From: Actinopolymorpha alba DSM 45243 | GTDB taxonomy: Bacteria > Actinomycetota > Actinomycetes > Propionibacteriales > Actinopolymorphaceae | NCBI RefSeq assembly: GCF_000373925.1 | Contig: NZ_KB892720.1 | Location: 113 to 64,112, forward strand | Reading direction: 5' to 3' | DNA: 64,000 bases | The notes under the pieces: generated by a model | Seen by the model: the letters and a program-made list of their open reading frames with translations, nothing else | The model's database searches: none | Told to the model about the DNA's origin: nothing | Made by a program: the position numbers and the translations under genes | Shown: in pieces, positions 18,102-26,961 of the stretch | How positions within the stretch are numbered: position 1 is the stretch's first letter | How the letters are laid out: the number at the start of each line of letters is the position of its first letter

Positions 18102-18343
18102 CTCTCCGCGGGGAGACCCAGCTTCTGGCGGAGGTGGCGCCGCCGCGCTTCCAGCGACTCGATGAGCGCCTCCTGCTCCTCCACGGTGGTCAGCGCCGAC
18201 GCCAGGTCCGCTGGGTCAGTGGGCGAGTCCCAGCGTTCCGCGATCCGGCGGCGAACGTCGTTGATCGACCTCCGCAGCTCCGCGAGTTCCTCTTCCACGC
18301 GCTGGAGTGCTTCGTGGACTGCCGCCTGCGAGTCGCCGGCCAT
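18098..18343 (-). CDS. Small coiled-coil protein of unknown function
   Basis: 81 residues, almost entirely charged helix with heptad-like spacing (VHEALQRVEEELAELRRSINDVRRRI and EEQEALIESLEARR, read as two helices). A GGGAGG ribosome site precedes the ATG at 18343. No catalytic or binding motif is visible. It lies 25 bp after the DUF2267 gene on the same strand and is probably co-transcribed with it. The DUF2630 family was considered but the match is not clear. It overlaps the APH gene stop by four bases at the 3' end. Confidence 0.7.
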   Translation of the reverse strand: MAGDSQAAVHEALQRVEEELAELRRSINDVRRRIAERWDSPTDPADLASALTTVEEQEALIESLEARRRHLRQKLGLPAES

Positions 18344-18368
18344 CCCCCTGCCTCCCGATCTCCATACG

Positions 18369-18797
18369 TCAGGTCAGAACCGACTCCAGGTTCTTCGGCA
18401 CACTCGCTCTGACGTCTTCCCATTCCCCTTCGGTGATGTGGGCTCGGAGTGCCTGCAGAACCGTATGGATCAAGGGCTCCACCCCACCGGGAGCCTCAAA
18501 CCGGCATTCTCGGCGGATCCGTTCCAGGAACTCCTCCCGCCCCATCTTCACGGGTACCTTGTGCGGCTCCCAACCCTCGTAGTAGATACCGCGGACGAGC
18601 ATCGGGAGTTGAGCCGCGAGCTGGGCGGCCTGCTCGACGGTCAGGCGGTCGCGCAACGTGTGCAGCAATGCTCGGAGTGCGGCGTACGACTGGTTCCGGC
18701 GTTCCCTGGGCCAGCCATAAGCCTCTTCGATGAGATGAAGAATCCGATTCGTTTTGTCCACCGTCGTGTTGAACGACGCGAAACCGGTTTCAGCCAT
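18369..18797 (-). CDS. DUF2267-domain protein
   Basis: 142 residues that match the DUF2267 pattern from end to end: an N-terminal helix (VDKTNRILHLIEEAYGW), AALRALLHTLRDRLTVEQA, LAAQLPMLVRGIYYEGW and a C-terminal ITEGEWEDVRASVP. The family forms a two-module helical fold and is of unknown function; it often lies near stress or redox genes in actinobacteria. It is followed by the small coiled-coil gene, and the PRTase-esterase fusion ends 83 bp upstream of its start, in the same direction. Confidence 0.85.
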   Translation of the reverse strand: MAETGFASFNTTVDKTNRILHLIEEAYGWPRERRNQSYAALRALLHTLRDRLTVEQAAQLAAQLPMLVRGIYYEGWEPHKVPVKMGREEFLERIRRECRFEAPGGVEPLIHTVLQALRAHITEGEWEDVRASVPKNLESVLT

Positions 18798-18815
18798 GTC
18801 GTGTTCCCATTCCCT

Positions 18816-18849
18816 GTCGTCTCATCCGTTCTATCGTGTCGTCTCATCC
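18816..18849. repeat. Two 12-bp direct repeats, 22-bp period
   Basis: GTCGTCTCATCC occurs at 18816-18827 and 18838-18849, with further similarity on the 3' side (GTTCTATC versus CGTTCTTTC). It lies just upstream of the DUF2267 start on the minus strand. Two helical turns apart, it could hold a regulator dimer pair. No known motif is recognised. Confidence 0.4.
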
Positions 18850-18880
18850 CGTTCTTTCGTACGCCCATATCGACCCGGCC

Positions 18881-20899
18881 TCACACCGCGAACGGATAGG
18901 TCTCTGGCGGCTCTCCGCGCTCCCACCCGGTGGTGCGTTCGAGCGGCTCGACAGCTCGGGTTTCGTCCAGGTGGATCACCGCGTCGAACTGCTCCGCCGC
19001 CCGGCTGTGGAAGTAATGGCTGCGGCGTTCGGTGTCGGGGTGGTAGACGACACCGACGGCCCGCTCGAGCCGCGGCGACCGCAACGCCTCAGTCGCGCGG
19101 CTCGCACCGTCGAAGGTGAGCAGGAACTCCTTCTCGCCCGTCTCGTGGAACAACTCCTCGACGCTGTCGGGAAGTGCCGGGCGTAGCCATTTGCGATTGA
19201 CCGGTCCGTCCCAGTCGTCGGCCGCGGTCACCGTGCCGGTGTACGTCGTGAACCCGATGGAGACGCAGTCGCCGGGGTGTCGCTCGCGGACGAGCTGACC
19301 GAGGTTGAGCTCACCCTGTGCGGCGAGTTCGGTGGCCCGGGCGTCACCGATGTGGGAGTTGTGTGCCCACACGACGATCTTCGCCTGCTCTCCACGCTGC
19401 CGGCCAAGGTGCTCCGCGAGCGCGTCAAGGGTGTCCACCATGTGCCGGCCACGGCGGTTCCAGGAGTAAACCCGCCCGCTGAACATCGTCCGGTAGTACT
19501 CCGCCGCGGTCTTCACCGTTTGAGCGTTCTGCTCGGCATAGAAGAATTCGTCCTCGGCGGTCAGCCCGCCTCGGCGGGTGTACTCGAACTCATGCCCCCG
19601 AAGGTCGACGAGTTGCGCGATCATTTCGTCCTCGCACGTCTCGCCCGCGCCGAACGCCGCCGCGAAACCGTACGCGTGACCGTCGTCGCCGCTCACGTGG
19701 TCGAAGCAGGAGTAGCGCTCGCGGGCACGCGTCGCGGCCTCGGGATCGACCCGGTCAAGGTAGGCGATCACCTCGTGCATCGAGCGGTAGAACGAGTAGA
19801 GATCCAGGCCGTAGAAACCGGTCTTCGCGCGTTCGTCCCCCAGCCGGTCGTTGTGGTCGCGCAGCCATGCCACGAAGTCCAGCAGCACGGCGTTGCGCCA
19901 CAACCACGTCGGGAACCGCGTGAAGTCGCCCAGCGACTCCTCCGCCGTCGCGTCACCGCCACGGCCGCGGACGAAGCGGTTCACGCGGTACGCATCGGGC
20001 CAGTCAGCCTCGACCGCCACCGCGCAGAAGCCCTTCTCCTCGATCAGTCGCCGGGTCATCCGCGCTCGCGCCTCGTAGAACTCATGGGTTCCATGGGACG
20101 CCTCGCCCATCAGCACCAGGTGCGCCTCGCCGACGAGACCGAACAACGCCTCGTCGCTGGGAACCCCTTGCTCCACTGGCGTGGCCGCCAACCGGATCGC
20201 GGCCACGTCGGTCGCACCGATCGCCGCCGGCCGGCTCACCCCGGCGGCCCTGAGAAGGTCCCGGACATCCTCATCGGTGGTCTGGGAGAAGTCCCAGTAC
20301 GCCTGGCTCACCGCGGCGTACTGAGCGGGCGTGGTCGCGCAGACCACCTCGTCCACGAGTGCGGACAGCTCCTCGACGGTCGACTGGGGCGCCGCGGGTA
20401 CGCCAACGACGATCCTCGCCGCCCCGAGCTTGCGCAGCGCCCGGATGGCCGCCCGCATGCTCGCACCGGTGGCAAGACCGTCGTCGACCAGGATGACCGT
20501 CCTGCCCGCGCCCTGCAGATCGCTCGGAACAGTCAGCCTGGGACGGCCTTCGCGGTACGCCCGCTCCCGGCGGAGGAGTTCGCGTCCCTCCCGTTCGACG
20601 ACCTGCCGGACGTTCTCCGGCGAGATGCCCAGACCGCGAATGACGTCATCATTGAGGACAACCACCCCACCGGAGGCGATCGCCCCCATCGCCACTTCCT
20701 CGCGACCGGGAACTCCGAGCTTGCGGACGACGAACACGTCAAGCGGGGCACCAAGCGCGGTCGCGACCTCGTACGCCACGGGCACTCCGCCCCGGGGAAG
20801 TCCCAGGACAACGAGATCGGGCTGATCGCGATATCGCTCGAGGGACCTGGCCAGCACGCGACCGGCGTCCCGGCGATTCTGGAACAGGTGTTCAGGCAT
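18881..20899 (-). CDS. Phosphoribosyltransferase-erythromycin esterase fusion
   Basis: 672 residues from the ATG at 20899, which follows AGGAGGCAGAC. The first ~215 residues are a type-I PRTase with the PRPP loop [14 protein letters not shown]. The remainder is an erythromycin-esterase-family domain with [29 protein letters not shown] and WAHNSHIGD. The same two-domain order occurs in Mycobacterium tuberculosis Rv2030c, a member of the DosR dormancy regulon. Chemical function is unproven for the fusion; a stress or dormancy role is inferred. No DosR-type box was found upstream. Neighbours on the same strand are clpP genes upstream and DUF2267 downstream. Confidence 0.9.
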   Translation of the reverse strand: MPEHLFQNRRDAGRVLARSLERYRDQPDLVVLGLPRGGVPVAYEVATALGAPLDVFVVRKLGVPGREEVAMGAIASGGVVVLNDDVIRGLGISPENVRQVVEREGRELLRRERAYREGRPRLTVPSDLQGAGRTVILVDDGLATGASMRAAIRALRKLGAARIVVGVPAAPQSTVEELSALVDEVVCATTPAQYAAVSQAYWDFSQTTDEDVRDLLRAAGVSRPAAIGATDVAAIRLAATPVEQGVPSDEALFGLVGEAHLVLMGEASHGTHEFYEARARMTRRLIEEKGFCAVAVEADWPDAYRVNRFVRGRGGDATAEESLGDFTRFPTWLWRNAVLLDFVAWLRDHNDRLGDERAKTGFYGLDLYSFYRSMHEVIAYLDRVDPEAATRARERYSCFDHVSGDDGHAYGFAAAFGAGETCEDEMIAQLVDLRGHEFEYTRRGGLTAEDEFFYAEQNAQTVKTAAEYYRTMFSGRVYSWNRRGRHMVDTLDALAEHLGRQRGEQAKIVVWAHNSHIGDARATELAAQGELNLGQLVRERHPGDCVSIGFTTYTGTVTAADDWDGPVNRKWLRPALPDSVEELFHETGEKEFLLTFDGASRATEALRSPRLERAVGVVYHPDTERRSHYFHSRAAEQFDAVIHLDETRAVEPLERTTGWERGEPPETYPFAV

Positions 20900-21080
20900 G
20901 TCTGCCTCCTGCTCAATAGCAGGCCGACACCATGCGCCCCGGCGTCGCCGCAGCCTGGAAGAAGGACAACGGAGGGCGTACGGCCGGTTTCTTGCGAGCC
21001 TACCCACCGCGCTCCGCCGTGATGCGGGAACGTTCCTCGCAGGCTGCGCCATGGCGGGGAGCCACCCAAGGGGGTGGGGC

Positions 21081-21134
21081 CCGGGTTGTCACAGGTTTCT
21101 CGGCTAATTGACCGAGAAACCTGTGACAACCCGG
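21081..21134. terminator. Perfect 23-bp hairpin after the clpP pair
   Basis: Arms 21081-21103 and 21112-21134 are perfect complements around the 8-nt loop CTAATTGA. The hairpin lies 24 bp beyond the clpP stop and upstream of the esterase fusion, so it probably ends the clpP transcript. No T-run follows. Its inner arm, AGGTTTCTCGG, recurs in a hairpin at 43385-43439. Confidence 0.75.
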
Positions 21135-21157
21135 CGAGGCCTAGCGTGCTGGGGACA

Positions 21158-21793
21158 CTAGACGTCGACGAGGCTCTTCTTACGGCTGACCAGCACCTCG
21201 TCGATCAGGCCGTACTCCACCGCCTGCTGGGCGGTGAGGATCTTGTCGCGCTCGATGTCACGGGCCACCTCGTCGATGGGGCGGCCGGTGTTCTCGGCGA
21301 TCATCTCCTCGAGCATGCTGCGCATCCGCAGGATCTCGTTCGCCTGGATCTCGATGTCGCTGGCCTGACCACGCCCGCCCTCGGTGTAGGGCTGGTGGAT
21401 GACGATCCGGCTGTACGGCAGCGCCGAGCGCTTGCCCGGCGCGCCCGCGGCCAGCAACACCGCCGCCGCCGACGCCGCCTGCCCCAGGCACACCGTGTGC
21501 ACGTCGGGGGTGATGTAGCGCATCGTGTCGTAGATCGCGGTCAGCGCCGTGATCGAACCACCCGGGCTGTTGATGTAGATCTGCACCTCACGGTCAGGAT
21601 CCAACGATTCCAGACACAACAGCTGGGCCATCACCGCGTTCGCGATGTCGTCCGTAATCGGCGTACCGAGGAAGATGATGCGGTCCTCGAACAGCTTGCC
21701 GAACGGATCGACCTGCCGGTAGCCGTAGGGCGTGCGCTCCTCCCAACGCGGGATGAAATAGTCCATCCGCGGGGACAGGTCAGGGGTGCTCAT
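21158..21793 (-). CDS. clpP: ATP-dependent Clp protease proteolytic subunit (second of pair)
   Basis: 211 residues from the ATG at 21793 (GGAGGG upstream). A GTG at 21829 that overlaps the previous stop is an alternative start. Catalytic residues are in place: Ser108 in GQAASAAA, His133 in RIVIHQP and Asp183 in IERDK. The N-terminal extension (about 30 residues) is longer than in E. coli ClpP. With the upstream paralog it should form a mixed tetradecamer fed by a Clp ATPase. No clpX or clpC lies here, unlike the main actinobacterial clpP1P2 locus, which suggests a secondary pair like Streptomyces ClpP3/P4. Confidence 0.92.
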   Translation of the reverse strand: MSTPDLSPRMDYFIPRWEERTPYGYRQVDPFGKLFEDRIIFLGTPITDDIANAVMAQLLCLESLDPDREVQIYINSPGGSITALTAIYDTMRYITPDVHTVCLGQAASAAAVLLAAGAPGKRSALPYSRIVIHQPYTEGGRGQASDIEIQANEILRMRSMLEEMIAENTGRPIDEVARDIERDKILTAQQAVEYGLIDEVLVSRKKSLVDV

Positions 21794-21825
21794 CGCGCTG
21801 ATCCCTCCAGAATGCTTATGCGAGG

Positions 21826-22437
21826 TCACGAAACAGGTCCGCCAACGGCGACCTGCCCCGCATATGTCACCACGTTGTCGATGAAGCCGTACTCCCGAGC
21901 CTGCTCAGCGGTGAACCAACGGTCGCGGTCAGCGTCCTGCTCGACCTGCTCCACCGTCTGACCGGTGTGCAGCGCGGTGAGCTCCTGCAGTTGCTTCTTC
22001 AGGTGCAGGCTCTGCTCGGCCTGGATCTTGATGTCGGACGCGGTGCCACCAAGGCCACCGGACAGCTGGTGCATCATGATCCGCGCGTGCGGCAGTGCGA
22101 ACCGCTTCCCCTTGGTGCCCGCGGCGAGCAGGAACTGCCCCATCGACGCCGCCAGACCCATCGCCAAAGTCGCGACATCGTTGGAGATGTACTGCATCGT
22201 GTCGTAGATCGCGAGCCCCGCGTCGACCGAACCACCAGGGCTGTTGATGTAGAGCCAGATGTCCTTTTCGGGATCCTCGGCGTTCAGGAGCAGCATCTGG
22301 GCACAGATCGCGTTGGCGTTCTCGTCACGCACCTCCGAGCCCAAGAAGACGATCCGCTCCTTCAGCAGCCGCTGATAGATGTGCTCGTCAAGGCCGCCCT
22401 GACCGTAGCCCGGCGCCTCCTGCGCGTACACGTTCAT
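21826..22437 (-). CDS. clpP: ATP-dependent Clp protease proteolytic subunit (first of pair)
   Basis: 203 residues with Ser98 in GLAASMG, His123 in RIMMHQLSG and Asp172 in ADRDR, the standard triad. The handle and hydrophobic-pocket regions ([19 protein letters not shown]) are conserved. The ATG at 22437 follows GGAGGAT closely. It is the promoter-proximal gene of the clpP pair; the downstream clpP begins within 36 bp of its stop or overlaps it, so stoichiometric expression is expected. The two differ clearly in sequence, as in heteromeric ClpP systems. Confidence 0.93.
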   Translation of the reverse strand: MNVYAQEAPGYGQGGLDEHIYQRLLKERIVFLGSEVRDENANAICAQMLLLNAEDPEKDIWLYINSPGGSVDAGLAIYDTMQYISNDVATLAMGLAASMGQFLLAAGTKGKRFALPHARIMMHQLSGGLGGTASDIKIQAEQSLHLKKQLQELTALHTGQTVEQVEQDADRDRWFTAEQAREYGFIDNVVTYAGQVAVGGPVS

Positions 22438-22571
22438 ATCCTCCGCCTACGTCCTCGGCCCGTGCCCCGCGCATCACCGCGGGTCCGGGCACGCCGATCG
22501 TGCGATCTCCCTTGAGGCTAGGCAGGTCGCCGCGAAACCGTCCTCCTTGTTCGCTCACGGCGGATTCCCTC

Positions 22572-22769
22572 CTACTTGGACCGGCGGATCCGCTGGTCGG
22601 CGATCGGCGCGAGCACCGCGCACAGGACGGCGAGGAGGATCGGCAGGAACCTGATGCCGACGGCATCGTCGAAGATCAGCATGCCCAGGATCCCGATGAT
22701 CTCCGACAGCACGATGCCGGCGATGAATCCGCCGACCAGGGCCAGGGCGGCGACGGCGACTGTTCTCAT
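22572..22769 (-). CDS. Small two-helix membrane protein
   Basis: 65 residues from the ATG at 22769, preceded by GGAAGTGAG. It has two hydrophobic helices (about 3-33 and 42-57) and a basic C-terminal tail (RIRRSK). A longer frame upstream lacks a signal and shows no conservation features. Function unknown. It is transcribed towards the clpP pair and divergent from the histidine kinase at 23010. Confidence 0.65.
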   Translation of the reverse strand: MRTVAVAALALVGGFIAGIVLSEIIGILGMLIFDDAVGIRFLPILLAVLCAVLAPIADQRIRRSK

Positions 22770-23009
22770 CGTGAACTCACTTCCTTGAACTCGACGGGCG
22801 GGGCGGATGGTTCGTTCGGCGCGGCGCTCCTGCGACGCCGTTGGGAGCAGGCTGGGGAGCAGGCTCTTGAGTACGCCAGGGACGCTAGGAACGCCGATCA
22901 CCTGCCGACAACGCACGCCAGAGCGATCCCGCCCTCCCCCCACGGGGGGACAGCGAGATGCCGCTCGGGGGCGATCCGGTGAGCCCGGCGCCGGATTACG
23001 CTCCCTCCC

Positions 23010-24212
23010 ATGACGCGGAGGAATCTCGTCGTCGACGCGGGTATCGCGGCGCTCGTGCTCGGCATCTCCCTGGGCGTGCTCGCCTCGCAGGGCATCGGGA
23101 TGCCCGACCCCAGCAACCGCGATCTCGACGCGCGCGGAGTTCTCCTCGTCCTGGCGTCCGCACTGCCGCTGGTCGCCCGTCGCATCTCCCCGATGACCGT
23201 CTACGCGGTGGTGAGCGCGGCGAGCCTCGCCCTGCTGGTGTTCGACTACCCGCTTGACGTCCCGCTCGCTCCGCTGGTCGCGTTGTACCAGGTCGCGGTG
23301 GCGTTCAGCGGCGACCCGCTCCGGCGGTGGCGCTGGACCGGAATGGCCGCCGCCGCGGCGTTCGTCCCCGCCACCGCGGCGGCCTACGCGGCGACCGGCG
23401 AGACCGCACGGCCGGTACCCGACCTGCTGATCGTCGCCGCGATGGTCGCCGGAGTGTGGGTCGCCGGCGACCGGACCCGCCTACGCCGCCAGCGGGTGGT
23501 CGAGTTGGAGGAACGCGCACAGCGGGCCGAGCGCGAAGCCGACCGTGAACGCCGGCTCGCCGCCGCCGAGGAACGCACCCGGATCGCCCGCGAACTGCAC
23601 GACTCCGCGGGCCACGCCATCAACGTGATCCTCGTCCAGGCCGGAGCGGCCCGGCTGCTGCACGAGCGCGACCCGGAGGGCTCCCGCCGGGCGATCGTGA
23701 CGATCGAGGAACTCGCCCGGGAAACCGTCGGTGAGATCGACCAACTCGTCCGCGCCCTCCGCGAGGACGACCGCACCGAGCCGGCCCCGCCAGCCGACCC
23801 GGCCGCCCTCGAGGAACTCCTCGAACGCCATCGCGCGAGCGGCCTCGCCCTGGTCACCGACCTCCGCGGCCCGCGCCCCGCGCTTCCCCGCAGCGTGGCG
23901 TGGGCGTCGTACCGGATCCTCCAGGAGGCGCTCACGAACGCCGCACGGCATGGCCGCGGCAGCGCGGAGGTGGCCGTCGGGTTCGGACCCGGGGCCGTAG
24001 AGATCACCGTGACGAACGCCGTCGCCGCCGGTCCCGCCGGTCCCGCCGTTCCCGCCGTGCCGAACGGCCCGGTCCGGGAGGGCGGTGGGCACGGCATCGT
24101 GGGCATGCGGGAGCGGGCCACGCTCCTCGGCGGCACGCTGGAGGCCGGCATCGAGCGCGGGATCTTCCGGCTCCACGCCCACCTCCCCTACAGCGAGGTG
24201 ACGTCGTTATGA
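23010..24212 (+). CDS. NarL-type sensor histidine kinase
   Basis: 400 residues: four to five membrane helices in the first 155 residues, a coiled linker rich in Arg/Glu, then a HisKA_3 dimerisation helix with the phosphorylated His197 in [10 protein letters not shown], and an HATPase domain (N-box [10 protein letters not shown]-box [13 protein letters not shown]). A short Ala-Gly-Pro insert (about 339-354) sits in the ATP lid. No extracellular sensor domain is present, so it may sense a membrane signal. The ATG has no ribosome site, and TACGCT lies seven bases upstream, so a leaderless message is possible. Its stop overlaps the regulator start (ATGA). Confidence 0.92.
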   Translation: MTRRNLVVDAGIAALVLGISLGVLASQGIGMPDPSNRDLDARGVLLVLASALPLVARRISPMTVYAVVSAASLALLVFDYPLDVPLAPLVALYQVAVAFSGDPLRRWRWTGMAAAAAFVPATAAAYAATGETARPVPDLLIVAAMVAGVWVAGDRTRLRRQRVVELEERAQRAEREADRERRLAAAEERTRIARELHDSAGHAINVILVQAGAARLLHERDPEGSRRAIVTIEELARETVGEIDQLVRALREDDRTEPAPPADPAALEELLERHRASGLALVTDLRGPRPALPRSVAWASYRILQEALTNAARHGRGSAEVAVGFGPGAVEITVTNAVAAGPAGPAVPAVPNGPVREGGGHGIVGMRERATLLGGTLEAGIERGIFRLHAHLPYSEVTSL

Positions 24213-24937
24213 CCGCAACCCTCAGGGTCCTGATCGCTGACGACGACGACCTCATGCGGGCCGGGCTGCGCGCCGTCCTCTCCAGCGACGAGACGGTGGA
24301 GGTGGTCGGCGAGGCCGCGGACGGGGGCGACGCGATCGAGCAGACGCGGCAGCTCGGGCCTGACGTCGTACTCATGGACGTCCGGATGCCGAACCTCGAC
24401 GGCATCGCCGCGACCCGCGAGATCGTGGCCGCCGTTCCGGACGCGCGGATCCTCATCCTCACGACGTTCGAGGACGACGACTATGTCTTCGGTGCCCTGG
24501 CCGCCGGCGCGTCCGGCTTCCTGCTCAAGCGGACCCGCCCCGAGGACCTCATCGCCGCCATCCACACGATCGCCGTCGGCGACTCGCTCCTCTCGCCGTC
24601 GGTGACCCGGACGGTGGTCGACCGGATGGCGCGGATGCCGCAGCCGGACCCGTCGGCCCCCCGGCGCCTCCGCGAGCTCACCCCACGCGAGCGGGACGTC
24701 CTCGAACTCGTCGCCCGCGGCCTGTCGAACACCGAGATCGCCGCCACCCTCGTGGTCGAGGAGTCGACGGTCAAGACGCACGTGAAGCGGATCCTCGCCA
24801 AGCTGCACCTACGCGACCGGATCCAGGCGGTGATCCTGGCGTACGAAACCGGACTCGTCCGCCCAGGCGAGGCGGCCTCCCCTCACCACGCCACGGGAAG
24901 CTCGGCCAAGCCGCCGGTCAAGAGGTGGCTTCGGTGA
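24209..24937 (+). CDS. NarL/FixJ-family response regulator
   Basis: 242 residues starting at the ATG at 24209 inside the ATGA overlap with the kinase. The receiver has the acidic pocket DDDD near residue 11, the phosphorylated Asp57 in LMDVRMP, and the conserved lysine in FLLKRTRP. The LuxR-type HTH ([21 protein letters not shown]..) ends near residue 215. An unusual 20-residue basic tail follows, encoded in the stretch that overlaps the 3' end of the P450 gene on the other strand (24883-24937). Targets are unknown; regulation of its own operon is usual in this family. Confidence 0.93.
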   Translation: MTATLRVLIADDDDLMRAGLRAVLSSDETVEVVGEAADGGDAIEQTRQLGPDVVLMDVRMPNLDGIAATREIVAAVPDARILILTTFEDDDYVFGALAAGASGFLLKRTRPEDLIAAIHTIAVGDSLLSPSVTRTVVDRMARMPQPDPSAPRRLRELTPRERDVLELVARGLSNTEIAATLVVEESTVKTHVKRILAKLHLRDRIQAVILAYETGLVRPGEAASPHHATGSSAKPPVKRWLR

Positions 24938-26037
24938 CGCAGGTCCTCGGCGGGCACCGCCAGCCGTAGGGTCGGGAACCTCCGGAACAGCGTGCCGAAC
25001 AACACCTGCAGCTCGATCCGGGCGAGCGGCGCGCCGAGACAGAACCTCGGGCCGTGTCCAAACGACATGTGCGGGTTCTCGGCCCGGCTCTGGTCGAACG
25101 TCCCGGGCACCGGGAAGTGCCGCTCGTCCTGGTTGGCGTGCCGCAGGTCGAGCACCACGAGGTCACCCGCCCTGATGGTGGCGCCGTCCACGTCGATGTC
25201 GGCGCTGGCGTACCGCGGCAGGCCGATCGCCCGGGGCGTTTCTCCGGGGCACGTCGTGTCGGTCGGCGGGATCGGGAGGCCGAGCCGCAGGATCTCCTCG
25301 ACCGTGCTGTCGACCAGCGCCGGATCGTGGCGCAGCTTCTCCTTCTGCTCAGGGTGGGTGAGCAGGAGTACGACGCCGGTGTCGATCGCGTTCACGGTGG
25401 TCTCGTGGCCGGCGAAGAGGAGCCCCGCGGCCAGCTGCGCGGCCTCGACGTTGTTGTAGACAGGACTACCGTCCTTGTCCGCCGTCACCAGGTCGGTGAT
25501 GACGTCCTCGGCGGGCTCGCGGCGCTTCCTGTCAACCAGAGCTTGCATGTATTCCCACAGCGCGATCAGCCCAGCCATCGAGCGCTCTCCGTCGGTCATG
25601 TCGGCCGCGTCGTCGGACCAGCGCCGGAAGTCCGCCCGATCCTCGAACGGCACGCCCAGGAGCTCACAGATCACGAACGCCGGCAGGGGAAACGAGATGG
25701 CGTCGTGGAAATCGACCGGCCGGGTACGGCGTTCCATGTCGTCGAGCAACCTGTCAACCAGCTCTTGCACGCGTGGCCGCAGGATCGCCAGCCGGCGGGC
25801 GGAGAACGACCGCGTGAGGAGCTTGCGCATCTGCTGATGGTCGGCCCGCTCGGTGGGAGTCGTCTGCACGGGCCGGCCGAAGATCATCGATTCGGAGTAA
25901 CGCGACGCCTGATCGGGCTCGGCGTGGGATCTGCCGAGACGTGGATCGGCGAGCAACCGCTTCACCGTGTCGTACCCACTGATCTGCCAGGCGGGGTCGC
26001 CCGTATGGGTGGTTGCTCGGCTGACGGTCGCGTTCAT
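24883..26037 (-). CDS. Cytochrome P450
   Basis: 384 residues of a bacterial class-I P450. The I-helix oxygen-binding motif AGHETT is at 209-214, the ExxR pair is Glu248-Arg251, and the heme-binding loop [10 protein letters not shown] carries Cys333. It needs a ferredoxin and a reductase, neither of which is nearby. The ATG at 26037 follows GGAGGTGATCG, an excellent ribosome site. Substrate unknown. The TetR gene is divergent, and a perfect dyad overlaps the P450 promoter, so TetR repression with induction by a ligand is likely. The 3' end overlaps the response regulator by 55 bp. Confidence 0.92.
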   Translation of the reverse strand: MNATVSRATTHTGDPAWQISGYDTVKRLLADPRLGRSHAEPDQASRYSESMIFGRPVQTTPTERADHQQMRKLLTRSFSARRLAILRPRVQELVDRLLDDMERRTRPVDFHDAISFPLPAFVICELLGVPFEDRADFRRWSDDAADMTDGERSMAGLIALWEYMQALVDRKRREPAEDVITDLVTADKDGSPVYNNVEAAQLAAGLLFAGHETTVNAIDTGVVLLLTHPEQKEKLRHDPALVDSTVEEILRLGLPIPPTDTTCPGETPRAIGLPRYASADIDVDGATIRAGDLVVLDLRHANQDERHFPVPGTFDQSRAENPHMSFGHGPRFCLGAPLARIELQVLFGTLFRRFPTLRLAVPAEDLRHRSHLLTGGLAELPVAW

Positions 26038-26111
26038 CGATCACCTCCGGACTAACGGCCGCGCCGCGGGCCCAGTGGCTCACTGGGTCAGCGGCGCGGT
26101 CAAGCTGATGA

Positions 26112-26127
26112 GTACTCGCAAGAGTAC
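26112..26127. promoter_or_regulatory. Perfect dyad operator overlapping the P450 promoter
   Basis: GTACTC-GCAA-GAGTAC is a perfect inverted repeat in the spacer between P450 and TetR genes. On the minus strand TTGAGT (26143-26148) and TACTCT (26121-26126), 16 bp apart, form a plausible promoter for the P450, and the dyad covers its -10. A second short dyad, AGGT-ATAC-ACCT, lies at 26148-26159, nearer the TetR start. Confidence 0.6.
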
Positions 26128-26199
26128 ACAACTAAGTAAACAACTCAAGGTATACACCTATGCGAACACATGAGGGTCGAAAGGTGAAAGGGTGGCAGC

Positions 26200-26859
26200 G
26201 TGCCGATCAGCCACGAGCGTCCTCTCCAACCCCGTGTCGGGGGCCCACCCCCGCCGCCGTCCGACGTTCTCGACACCCCGGGCACGGTCCGGCGCCTCCG
26301 CCGGGCCGAGCGCCGGGACCAGATCCTGTCCGCGGCCACGCAGGCGTTCGGGCGGTCGGGGTTCGCCGCGACCAGCCTCGACGCGGTGGCGACCGAGGCC
26401 GGGGTCAGCCGGGTGATCCTCTACCGGCACTTCGAGTCCAAGGCAGACCTCTACCGCGCCGTGCTCGACCGGGCGAACGCGCGCCTCGCCGCGGCGTTCC
26501 CCGACGGTCAGCCGTTCACGATGGCCTCGATCGACGCGCTGCTCGACGCGGCGACCGCCGATCCGGCGGGGTTCCGGCTGCTGTTCCACCACGCGGCCCG
26601 AGAGCCCGCGTTCCGGGAGGAGATGGACCGCTTCCGGGAGACCGCGGTGGCCATCGCCCACGACCACCTGGTCGACCTGATCCCCGACGACTCGTGGGCG
26701 CGGTGGGCCGCCCAGCTCGCACCCACCGTCGCGATCGACGCGGTGATCGCCTGGCTCGACGCCGGCCGCCCCGACCCGGGGCAGGCAGCGGACCGGATCC
26801 GGCAGCTGCTGGCGGGTCTGATCCAGGCAGCCGCCGCGAGGCCCACGGAACGCCCGTAG
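26200..26859 (+). CDS. TetR-family regulator divergent from P450
   Basis: 219 residues. The N-terminal HTH reads RRDQILSAATQAFGRSGF..TSLDAVATEAGVSRVILYRHF, the standard TetR signature, followed by a ligand-binding helical domain that begins SKADLYRAVLDRAN. A disordered Pro-rich leader of about 30 residues precedes the HTH, so a later start is possible, though no good internal one was found. The GTG at 26200 has an AAAGGTGAAAGG stretch upstream. It most likely represses the P450 and itself through the dyad at 26112-26127. Confidence 0.9.
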   Translation: MPISHERPLQPRVGGPPPPPSDVLDTPGTVRRLRRAERRDQILSAATQAFGRSGFAATSLDAVATEAGVSRVILYRHFESKADLYRAVLDRANARLAAAFPDGQPFTMASIDALLDAATADPAGFRLLFHHAAREPAFREEMDRFRETAVAIAHDHLVDLIPDDSWARWAAQLAPTVAIDAVIAWLDAGRPDPGQAADRIRQLLAGLIQAAAARPTERP

Positions 26860-26961
26860 TCCGCGGGACGAAGGCTTTGGCGAAGGGCGATGCGACAAGT
26901 GGGGGTGGTCCCCTGCAGAATGCTCGGCGAAGTCGAATCGAGAGCAGATCAGGACGTGACG

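Noticed and set aside
19277-21022. Long plus-strand frame opposite the PRTase-esterase fusion
   Set aside because: It is antisense to well-conserved domains and has no recognisable motif.
20900-21080. DosR box upstream of the PRTase-esterase fusion
   Set aside because: No GGGAC/GTCCC dyad is present in the spacer.
22844-22865. Two copies of GGAGCAGGCT, 12-bp period
   Set aside because: Short, G/C-rich and without a gene-related position; probably a slippage duplication.
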